DNA of 64,000 nt from Petrolisthes cinctipes (lineage: Eukaryota > Arthropoda > Malacostraca > Decapoda > Porcellanidae): positions 2,356,001-2,420,000 of the forward strand of contig JAWQEG010000128.1 of the NCBI GenBank assembly GCA_033782935.1, written 5' to 3'. Positions 54,318 through 64,000 of this stretch are shown in pieces. Position 1 is the first letter of the stretch. Each line of letters opens with the position of its first letter. Position numbers and translations under genes: made by a program. The notes beneath the pieces are model-generated. The model ran no database searches, had not been told where the DNA came from, and saw nothing but the letters and a program-made list of their open reading frames with translations.

Positions 54318-57306
54318 TAGAATGTTTTCAAATAATAGGCTCAAAACATGCTAAAAATAGATATTTTAGGTGTCCAAAGTCGATATGTGCATGCATCTTC
54401 TGTACCCGTTTATATCTCGATTACAGGCTCAAAACACCCGAAAATTCGATATTTTTGGGTCCCAGAAGCAATCTGTACATGCCTACTCCTTGTTAGAGTA
54501 TTTTCAAAATACAGGCCCAAAACATGCTGAAATTCGATATTTTAGATGCCCAAAGTCAATATGTGTATGCATCTTCTGTACCCGTTTATATCCCAAATTC
54601 AGGCTCAAAACACCTGAAAATTCTATATTTTTAGGTCCCAGAAGCAATCTGTACATGCCTACTCCTTGCTAGAATGTTTTCAAGATACAGACCTAAAACA
54701 TTCTAACAATCGATATTTTTAAAGCAAAAAGTCGATATAAGCATGCATCTTCTTTACCCGTTTATATCTTAAATTCAGGCTCAAAACACCCAAAAATCCG
54801 ATATTTTTGGGTCCGAGAAGCGATCTGTACATGCCTACTCAGTGCTAGAATATTTTTAAAATAAAGGCGCAAAACATGCTAAAAATCAATATTTTAGGTG
54901 CCTAAAGTTAATATGTGTATGCATCTTCTGTACCCGTTTATATCCCAAATTCAGGCTCAAAACACCCGATACTTCGATATTTTTGGGTCCCAGAAGCGAT
55001 CTGTACATGCCTACTCCTTGCTAGAATGTTTTCAAGATGCAGACCCTGAACATGCTCAAAATCGATATTTTAGGTGCAAAACGTCGGTATGTGCATGAAT
55101 CTTCTGTACCCGTTTATATCTCAAATTCAGGTTCAAAACACTCGAAAATTCGATATTTTTGGGTCCCAGAGACGATCTGTACATGCCTACTCCGTGTTAG
55201 AGTATTTTCAAAATTCAGTGCCAAAACATGCTGAAAATCGATATTTTAGGTGCCCAAAGTCAATATATGAATGCATCTTCTGTACCCGTTTATATCCCAA
55301 ATTCAGGCTCAAAACACCCGAAAATTCGATATTTTTAGCTCCCAAAAGCGATCTGTACATGCCTACTCAGTGCTAGAATATTTTCAAAATATAGGCCCAA
55401 AACATGCTAAAAATCGATATTTTAGGTGCCCAAAGTCAATATGTGTATGTATCTTCTGTACCCGTTTATATCCCAAATTCAGGCTCAAAACACCCGAAAA
55501 TTCTATATTTTTAGGTCCCAGAAGCGATCTGTACATGCTTACTCAGTGCTAGAATATTTTCAAAATATTGGCCCAAAACATACTAAAAATTGATATTTTA
55601 GGTGCCCAAAGTCAATATGTGTATGTATCTTCTGTACCCGTTTATATCCCAAATTCAGGCTCAAAACACCCGAAAATTCTATATTTTTAGGTCCCAGAAG
55701 CAATCTGTACATACCTACTCCTTGCTAGAATGTTTTCAAGATACAGACTCAAAACATTCTGAAAATCGATAATTTTTGTGCCCAAAGTCGATATGTGCAT
55801 GCATCTTCTGTACCCGTTTATATCTCAAATTCAGGCTCTAAGCACCCAAAAATTCGATATTTTTTGGTCCCAGAGGCGATCTGTTCATGCCTACTCTGTG
55901 TTAGAGTATTTTCAAAATACAGTCCCAAAACATGCTAAAAATCGATATTTTAGGTGTCCAAAGTCGATATGTGCATGCATCTTCTGTACCCGTTTATATC
56001 TCGAATTCAGGTTCAAAGCACCCGAAAATTCGATAGTTTTGGGTCCCAGAAGCGATCTGTACATGCCTACTCCTTGCTAGAATGTTTTCAAGATGCAGAC
56101 CCTAAACATGCTCAAAATCGATATTTTAGGTGCAAAAAGTCGATATGTGCATGCAGCTTCTGTACCCGTTTATATCTCAAATTCAGGTTCAAAACACTCG
56201 AAAATTCGATATGTTTGGGTCCCAGAAGCGATCTGTACATACCTACTTAATGCTAGAATATCTTCAAATATAGGCCCAAAGCATGCTAAAAATCGATATT
56301 TTTGGTGCCCAAAGTCGATATATGCATGCATATTCTGTACCCGTTTATATCTCAAATTCAGGCTCTAAACACCAAAAATTCAATATTTTTTGGTCTCAGA
56401 GGCGATCTGTACATACCTACTCCGTGTTAGAGTATTTTCAATATACAGTCCCAAAACATGCTGAAATTCGATATTTTAGGTGCCCAAAGTCAATATATGT
56501 ATGAATCTTCTGTACCCGTTTATATCCCAAATTCAGGATCAAAACACCCAAAAAATCGATATTTTTGGGTCCCAGAAGCGATCTGTAAATGCCTACTCAG
56601 TGCTAGAATATTTTAAAAATATAGGCCCAAAACAATCTGAAAATTGATATTTTTGGTGCAAAAAGTCGATATAAGCTTGCATCTTCTGTACCCGTTTATA
56701 TCTTAAATTCAGGCTTAAAACACCCGAAAATCCGATATTTTTGGGTCCCAGAAGCGATCTGTACATGCCTACTCCGTGTTAGAGTATTTTCAAAATACAG
56801 TCCCAAAACATGCTGAAATTCGATGTTTAAGGTGCCCAAAGTCAATATGTGCATGCATCTTCTGTACCCGTTTATATCTCAAATTCAGGCTCAAAACACA
56901 CGAAAATTCGATATTTTTGGGTCCCAGAAGCGATCTGTACATGCCTACTCAGTTTTAGAGTTTTTTCAATATACAGGCCTAAAACATGGTAAAATTCGAT
57001 ATTTTAGGTGCCCAAAGTCAATATGTGTACGCATCTTCTTTACCCGTTTATATCCCAAACTCAGGCTCAAAACACCCGAAAATCCGATATTTTTGGGTAC
57101 CAGAAGCGATCTGTACATGCCTACTCAGTGCTAGAAAATTTCCAAAATATAGGCCCAAAACATGCTCAAAATCGATATTTTAGGTGCAAAAAGTCGATAT
57201 GTTAATCATCTTCTTTATCCGTTTATATGTCAAATTCAGGCACAAAACACTCGAAAATTTAATATTTTAGAGTCCCAGAAGCGATCTGTACATGCCTACT
57301 CAGTTT
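54318..57306 (+). repeat. 17-monomer tandem duplication, copy 1 (2,989 bp)
   Basis: All landmarks here recur 2,989 bp downstream: 54,348/57,337, 54,898/57,887, 55,074/58,063, 55,778/58,767, 56,283/59,272, 56,776/59,765. Shared rarities include CGATTACAGGCTC near 54,419, CAAAACGTCGGTATG near 55,077, AGCTCCCAAAAGCG near 55,337 and TACATGCTTACTC near 55,532. Differences are few, for example CCCTGAACATGC near 55,045 against CCCTAAACATGC. Confidence 0.9.
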
Positions 57307-60295
57307 TAGAATGTTTTCAAATAATAGGCTCAAAACATGCTAAAAATAGATATTTTAGGTGTCCAAAGTCGATATGTGCATGCATCTTCTGTACCCGTTT
57401 ATATCTCGATTACAGGCTCAAAACACCCGAAAATTCGATATTTTTGGGTCCCAGAAGCAATCTGTACATGCCTACTCCTTGTTAGAGTATTTTCAAAATA
57501 CAGGCCCAAAACATGCTGAAATTCGATATTTTAGATGCCCAAAGTCAATATGTGTATGCATATTCTGTACCCGTTTATATCCCAAATTCAGGCTCAAAAC
57601 ACCTGAAAATTCTATATTTTTAGGTCCCAGAAGCAATCTGTACATGCCTACTCCTTGCTAGAATGTTTTCAAGATACAGACCTAAAACATTCTAACAATC
57701 GATATTTTTAAAGCAAAAAGTCGATATAAGCATGCATCTTCTTTACCCGTTTATATCTTAAATTCAGGCTCAAAACACCCAAAAATCCGATATTTTTGGG
57801 TCCGAGAAGCGATCTGTACATGCCTACTCAGTGCTAGAATATTTTTAAAATAAAGGCGCAAAACATGCTAAAAATCAATATTTTAGGTGCCTAAAGTTAA
57901 TATGTGTATGCATCTTCTGTACCCGTTTATATCCCAAATTCAGGCTCAAAACACCCGATACTTCGATATTTTTGGGTCCCAGAAGCGATCTGTACATGCC
58001 TACTCCTTGCTAGAATGTTTTCAAGATGCAGACCCTAAACATGCTCAAAATCGATATTTTAGGTGCAAAACGTCGGTATGTGCATGAATCTTCTGTACCC
58101 GTTTATATCTCAAATTCAGGTTCAAAACACTCGAAAATTCGATATTTTTGGGTCCCAGAGACGATCTGTACATGCCTACTCCGTGTTAGAGTATTTTCAA
58201 AATTCAGTGCCAAAACATGCTGAAAATCGATATTTTAGGTGCCCAAAGTCAATATATGAATGCATCTTCTGTACCCGTTTATATCCCAAATTCAGGCTCA
58301 AAACACCCGAAAATTCGATATTTTTAGCTCCCAAAAGCGATCTGTACATGCCTACTCAGTGCTAGAATATTTTCAAAATATAGGCCCAAAACATGCTAAA
58401 AATCGATATTTTAGGTGCCCAAAGTCAATATGTGTATGTATCTTCTGTACCCGTTTATATCCCAAATTCAGGCTCAAAACACCCGAAAATTCTATATTTT
58501 TAGGTCCCAGAAGCGATCTGTACATGCTTACTCAGTGCTAGAATATTTTCAAAATATTGGCCCAAAACATACTAAAAATTGATATTTTAGGTGCCCAAAG
58601 TCAATATGTGTATGTATCTTCTGTACCCGTTTATATCCCAAATTCAGGCTCAAAACACCCGAAAATTCTATATTTTTAGGTCCCAGAAGCAATCTGTACA
58701 TACCTACTCCTTGCTAGAATGTTTTCAAGATACAGACTCAAAACATTCTGAAAATCGATAATTTTTGTGCCCAAAGTCGATATGTGCATGCATCTTCTGT
58801 ACCCGTTTATATCTCAAATTCAGGCTCTAAGCACCCAAAAATTCGATATTTTTTGGTCCCAGAGGCGATCTGTTCATGCCTACTCTGTGTTAGAGTATTT
58901 TCAAAATACAGTCCCAAAACATGATAAAATTCGATATTTTAGGTGTCCAAAGTCGATATGTGCATGCATCTTCTGTACCCGTTTATATCTCGAATTCAGG
59001 TTGAAAGCACACGAAAATTCGATATTTTTGGGTCCCAGAAGCGATCTGTACATGCCTACTCCTTGCTAGAATGTTTTCAAGATGCAGACCCTAAACATGC
59101 TCAAAATCGATATTTTAGGTGCAAAAAGTCGATATGTGCATGCAGCTTCTGTACCCGTTTATATCTCAAATTCAGGTTCAAAACACTCGAAAATTCGATA
59201 TGTTTGGGTCCCAGAAGCGATCTGTACATACCTACTTAATGCTAGAATATCTTCAAATATAGGCCCAAAGCATGCTAAAAATCGATATTTTTGGTGCCCA
59301 AAGTCGATATGTGCATGCATCTTCTGTACCCGTTTATATCTCAAATTCAGGCTCTAAACACCAAAAATTCAATATTTTTTGGTCTCAGAGGCGATCTGTA
59401 CATACCTACTCCGTGTTAGAGTATTTTCAATATACAGTCCCAAAACATGCTGAAATTCGATATTTTAGGTGCCCAAAGTCAATATATGTATGAATCTTCT
59501 GTACCCGTTTATATCCCAAATTCAGGATCAAAACACCCAAAAAATCGATATTTTTGGGTCCCAGAAGCGATCTGTAAATGCCTACTCAGTGCTAGAATAT
59601 TTTAAAAATATAGGCCCAAAACAATCTGAAAATTGATATTTTTGGTGCAAAAAGTCGATATAAGCTTGCATCTTCTGTACCCGTTTATATCTTAAATTCA
59701 GGCTTAAAACACTCGAAAATCCGATATTTTTGGGTCCCAGAAGCGATCTGTACATGCCTACTCCGTGTTAGAGTATTTTCAAAATACAGTCCCAAAACAT
59801 GCTGAAATTCGATGTTTTAGGTGCCCAAAGTCAATATGTGCATGCATCTTCTGTACCCGTTTATATCTCAAATTCAGGCTCAAAACACACGAAAATTCGA
59901 TATTTTTGGGTCCCAGAAGCGATCTGTACATGCCTACTCAGTTTTAGAGTTTTTTCAATATACAGGCCTAAAACATGGTAAAATTCGATATTTTAGGTGC
60001 CCAAAGTCAATATGTGTACGCATCTTCTTTACCCGTTTATATCCCAAACTCAGGCTCAAAACACCCGAAAATCCGATATTTTTGGGTACCAGAAGCGATC
60101 TGTACATGCCTACTCAGTGCTAGAAAATTTCCAAAATATAGGCCCAAAACATGCTCAAAATCGATATTTTAGGTGCAAAAAGTCGATATGTTAATCATCT
60201 TCTGTATCCGTTTATATGTCAAATTCAGGCACAAAACACTCGAAAATTTAATATTTTAGAGTCCCAGAAGCGATCTGTACATGCCTACTCAGTTT
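57307..60295 (+). repeat. 17-monomer tandem duplication, copy 2 (2,989 bp)
   Basis: The joint between copies lies within TAGAATGTTTTCAAA at 57,307-57,321. To its left the sequence matches the end of copy 2 (CAGTTTTAG); to its right it follows the start of copy 1 (CAAATAATAGG). The joint is in register with the monomer and overlaps the TTTTCAAAA dyad. Confidence 0.9.
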
Positions 60296-63200
60296 TAGAA
60301 TGTTTTCAAAATATAGGCTCAAAAAATGCTAAAAATCGATATTTTAGGTGTCCAAAGTCGATATGTGCATGCATCTTCTGTACCCGTTTATATCTCGAAT
60401 TCAGGTTCAAAGCACCCGAAAATTCGATATTTTTGGGTCCCAGAAGCGATCTGTACATGCCTACTCCCTGTTAGAGTATTTTTAAAAATACAGGCCCAAA
60501 ACATGCTGAAATTCGATATTTTAGATGCCCAAAGTCAATATGTGTATGCATCTTCTGTACCCGTTTATATCTCATATTCAGGCTCAAAACACCCGAAAAT
60601 TCGATATTTTTGGGTCCCAGAAGCGATCTGTACATGCCTACTCCTTGCTAGAATGTTTTCAAGATGCAGACCCTAAACATGCTCAAAATCGATATTTTAG
60701 GTGCAAAAAAGTCGATATGTGCATGCAGCTTCTGTACCCGTTTATATCTCAAATTCAGGTTCAAAACACTCGAAAATTCGATATGTTTGGGTCCCAGAAG
60801 CGATCTGTACATACCTACTTAATGCTAGAATATCTTCAAATATAGGCCCAAAGCATGCTAAAAATCGATATTTTTGGTGCCCAAAGTCGATATGTGCATG
60901 CATCTTCTGTACCCGTTTATATCTCAAATTCAGGCTCTAAACACCAAAAATTCAATATTTTTTGGTCTCAGAGGCGATCTGTACATACCTACTCCGTGTT
61001 AGAGTATTTTCAATATACAGTCCCAAAACATGCTGAAATTCGATATTTTAGGTGCCCAAAGTCAATATATGTATGAATCTTCTGTACCCGTTTATATCCC
61101 AAATTCAGGATCAAAACACCCAAAAAATCGATATTTTTGGGTCCCAGAAGCGATCTGTAAATGCCTACTCAGTGCTAGAATATTTTAAAAATATAGGCCC
61201 AAAACAATCTGAAAATTGATATTTTTGGTGCAAAAAGTCGATATAAGCTTGCATCTTCTGTACCCGTTTATATCTTAAATTCAGGCTTAAAACACCCGAA
61301 AATCCGATATTTTTGGGTCCCAGAAGCGATCTGTACATGCCTACTCCGTGTTAGAGTATTTTCAAAATACAGTCCCAAAACATGCTGAAATTCGATGTTT
61401 TAGGTGCCCAAAGTCAATATGTGCATGCATCTTCTGTACCCGTTTATATCTCAAATTCAGGCTCAAAACACACGAAAATTCGATATTTTTGGGTCCCAGA
61501 AGCGATCTGTACATGCCTACTCAGTTTTAGAGTTTTTTCAATATACAGGCCTAAAACATGGTAAAATTCGATATTTTAGGTGCCCAAAGTCAATATGTGT
61601 ACGCATCTTCTTTACCCGTTTATATCCCAAACTCAGGCTCAAAACACCCGAAAATCCGATATTTTTGGGTACCAGAAGCGATCTGTACATGCCTACTCAG
61701 TGCTAGAAAATTTCCAAAATATAGGCCCAAAACATGCTCAAAATCGATATTTTAGGTGCAAAAAGTCGATATGTTAATCATCTTCTGTATCCGTTTATAT
61801 GTCAAATTCAGGCACAAAACACTCGAAAATTTAATATTTTAGAGTCCCAGAAGCGATCTGTACATGCCTACTCAGTTTTAGAATGTTTTCAAAATATAGG
61901 CTCAAAAAATGCTAAAAATCGATATTTTAGGTGTCCAAAGTCGATATGTGCATGCATCTTCTGTACCCGTTTATATCTCGAATTCAGGTTCAAAACACCC
62001 GAAAATTCGATATTTTTGGGTCCCAGAAGCGATCTGTACATGCCTACTCCCTGTTAGAGTATTTTTAAAAATACAGGCCCAAAACATGCTGAAATTCGAT
62101 ATTTTAGATGCCCAAAGTCAATATGTGTATGCATCTTCTGTACCCGTTTATATCTCATATTCAGGCTCAAAACACCCGAAAATTCGATATTTTTGGGTCC
62201 CAGAAGCGATCTGTACATGCCTACTCAGTGCTAGAATATCTTCAAAATATAGGCCCAAAGCATGCTAAAAATCGATATTTTTGGTGCCCAAAGTCGATAT
62301 GTGCATGCATCTTCTGTACCCGTTTATATCTCAAATTCAGGCTCTAAGCACCCAAAAATTCGATATTTTTTGGTCCCAGAGGCGATCTGTTCATGCCTAC
62401 TCTGTGGTAGAGTATTTTCAAAATACAGTCCCAAAACATGCTAAAAATCGATATTTTAGGTGCCGAAAGTCAATATATGTATGCATCTTCTGTACCCGTT
62501 TATATCCCAAATTCAGGCTCAAAACACCCGAAAATTCGATATTTTTGGGTCCCAGAAGCGATATGTACATGCCTACTCAGTGCTAGAATATTTTCAAAAT
62601 ATAGGCCCAAAACATGCTAAAAATCGATATTTTAGGTGCCCAAAGTCAATATGTGTATGTATCTTCTGTACCCGTTTATATCCCAAATTCAGGGTCAAAA
62701 CACCTGAAAATTCTATATTTTTAGGTCCCAGAAGGAATCTGTACATGCCTACTCCTTGCTAGAATGTTTTCAAAATACAGACCTAAAACATTCTAAAAAT
62801 CGATATTTTTTGTGCAAAATGTCGATATAAGCATGCATCTTCTGTACCCGTTTATATCTCGAATTCAGGTTCAAAACACCCGAAAATTCGATATTTTTGG
62901 GTCCCAGAAGCGATCTGTACATGCCTACTCCTTGTTAGAGTATTTTTAAAAATACAGGCCGAAAACATGCTGAAATTCGATATTTTAGATGCCCAAAGTC
63001 AATATGTGTATGCATCTTCTGTACCCGTTTATATCTCAAATTCAGGCTCTAAGCACCCAAAAATTCGATATTTTTTGGTCCCAAGAGGCGATCTGTTCAT
63101 GCCTACTCTGTGTTAGAGTATTTTCAAAATACAGTCCCAAAACATGCTGAAAATCGATATTTTAGGTGCCGAAAGTCAATATATGTATGCATCTTCTGTA

Positions 63201-64000
63201 CCCGTTTATATCCCAAATTCATGCTCAAAACACCCGAAAATTCGATAATTTTGGGTCTCAGAAGCGAACTGTACATGCCTACTCAGTGCTGGAATATTTT
63301 CAAAATATAGGCCCAAAACATGCTAAAAATCGATATTTTAGGTGCCGAAAGTCAATATATGTATGCATCTTCTGTACCCGTTTATATCCCAAATTCAGGC
63401 TCAAAACACCCGAAAATTCGATATTTTTGGGTCCCAGAAGCAATCTGTACATGCCTACTCAATGCTAGAATATCTTCAAAATATAGGCCCAAAGCATGCT
63501 AAAAATCGATATTTTTGGTGCCCAAAGTCGATATGTGCCTGCATCTTCTGTACCTGTTTATATCTCAAATTCAGGCTCTAAGCACCCAAAACTTCGATAT
63601 TTTTTGGTCTCAAGAGGCGATCTGTTCATGCCTACTCTGTGTTAGAGTATTTTCAAAATACAGTCCCAAAACATGCTGAAAATCGATATTTTTTGTGCAA
63701 AAAGTCGATATAAGCATGCATCTTCTTTACCCGTTTATATCCCAAACTCAGGCTTAAAACACCCGAAAATTCGATATTTTTGGGTCCCAGAAGCGATCTG
63801 TACATGCCTACTCAGTGCTAGAAAATTTCCAAAATATAGGCCCAAAACATGCTCAAAATCGATATTTTAGGTGCAAAAAGTCGATATGTTAATCATCTTC
63901 TGTACCCGTTTATATCTCAAAATCAGGCACAAAACACTCAAAAATTTAATATTTTTGAGTCCCAGAAGCGATCTGTACATGCCTACTTAGTTCTAGAATG
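60296..64000 (+). repeat. Territory IV satellite, right edge
   Basis: Bases 60,742-61,909 repeat 59,159-60,326 at 1,583 bp (9 monomers). Bases 61,580 to about 62,830 repeat 49,790-51,040 at 11,790 bp (67 monomers). From about 62,846 to the edge the sequence follows 53,170-54,324 at 9,676 bp (55 monomers). The window ends inside a monomer at TTCTAGAATG, near the point where the partner enters the 2,989-bp duplication. Confidence 0.85.

Larger units (their letters stand above)
1..64000 (+). repeat. Tandem satellite DNA array, ~176-bp monomer, ~364 copies
   Basis: Every stretch of the window reads as the same unit of 175-177 bp, always in the same orientation. A landmark such as GTGCCCAAAGT recurs at 6, 181, 357 and so on to the right edge, and 360 units separate base 6 from base 63,342. 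A consensus-like copy has about 70 G+C in 176 bases. Near-invariant words are CTGTACCCGTTTATATC and AGAAGCGATCTGTACATGCC; the segment around TTTTCAAAATA and the following CCAAAACATGCT varies most. No unique DNA or mobile element interrupts the phase. Arrays of this kind are typical of eukaryotic centromeric or heterochromatic DNA. A centromeric role is inference, because the sequence alone cannot show CENH3 (CENP-A) loading. The family is not one I recognise. The array runs off both ends of the window. Confidence 0.98.

Noticed and set aside
1..64000. CRISPR array
   Set aside because: The period is regular, but the whole 176-bp unit is repeated with no short direct repeat separated by unique spacers, and there are no cas genes.
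1..64000. Promoter or terminator-like AT-rich words and stem-loops
   Set aside because: TATA-like words (TTTATATC) and hairpins occur in most monomers as part of the satellite. Nothing distinguishes one copy as a regulatory site, and there is no gene to regulate.
1..64000. Naming a known satellite family or species
   Set aside because: The consensus does not match any family I can recall with certainty. A database search of the 176-bp consensus would decide.

Overview
The whole 64 kb is one uninterrupted tandem satellite array. The basic unit is about 176 bp, at roughly 40% G+C. Some 364 monomers lie head to tail in a single orientation, and the monomer phase holds from base 6 to the right edge (360 units between 6 and 63,342, mean 175.9 bp). 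I found no gene, RNA gene, transposon insertion, CRISPR array or unique-sequence island. Any stretch of more than 300 bases in this window is satellite. The many short open frames on the + strand are by-products of the monomer sequence.

An array of this length, unit size and homogeneity points to a eukaryote, most likely centromeric or other constitutive heterochromatin. The unit size fits one nucleosome plus linker, and each monomer carries about three CAAAA pentamers, a motif often noted in plant satellites. A plant is therefore my best guess, but I do not recognise the family and cannot name a species.

The monomer has its own architecture. It is an old dimer: two 88-bp halves align without gaps at about two-thirds identity. 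It carries a potential hairpin with 10-bp arms around TCGAT, a second dyad centred on TTTTCAAAA whose outer base pair changes in a compensatory way between monomer classes, and two short blocks that hardly vary.

Layout by diagnostic variants. Territory I, about 1-21.4 kb, has monomers with a 2-bp deletion giving CTCAAACACCG. It is dominated by a very recent duplication of 7.74/7.57 kb (44 and 43 monomers), with nested 5-, 12- and 18-monomer duplications. Territory II, about 21.4-33 kb, has TTCAAAAAGAGTCCC monomers and EcoRI-containing monomers that recur 8, 10, 11 and 14 units apart; a block of territory I type lies inside it at about 23.4-24.9 kb. Territory III, about 33-47 kb, is built from 4.57-kb and 3.52-kb (20-monomer) repeats. 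Territory IV, about 47-64 kb, has monomers that lost the GCATGCAT palindrome, a clean 2,989-bp (17-monomer) tandem duplication, 9-monomer duplications and an 11.79-kb longer-range repeat.

The higher-order structure is nested and irregular rather than a fixed n-mer. All junctions I could resolve keep monomer register, as expected from repeated unequal exchange. Duplication boundaries were read by eye and are good to tens of bases unless stated otherwise.
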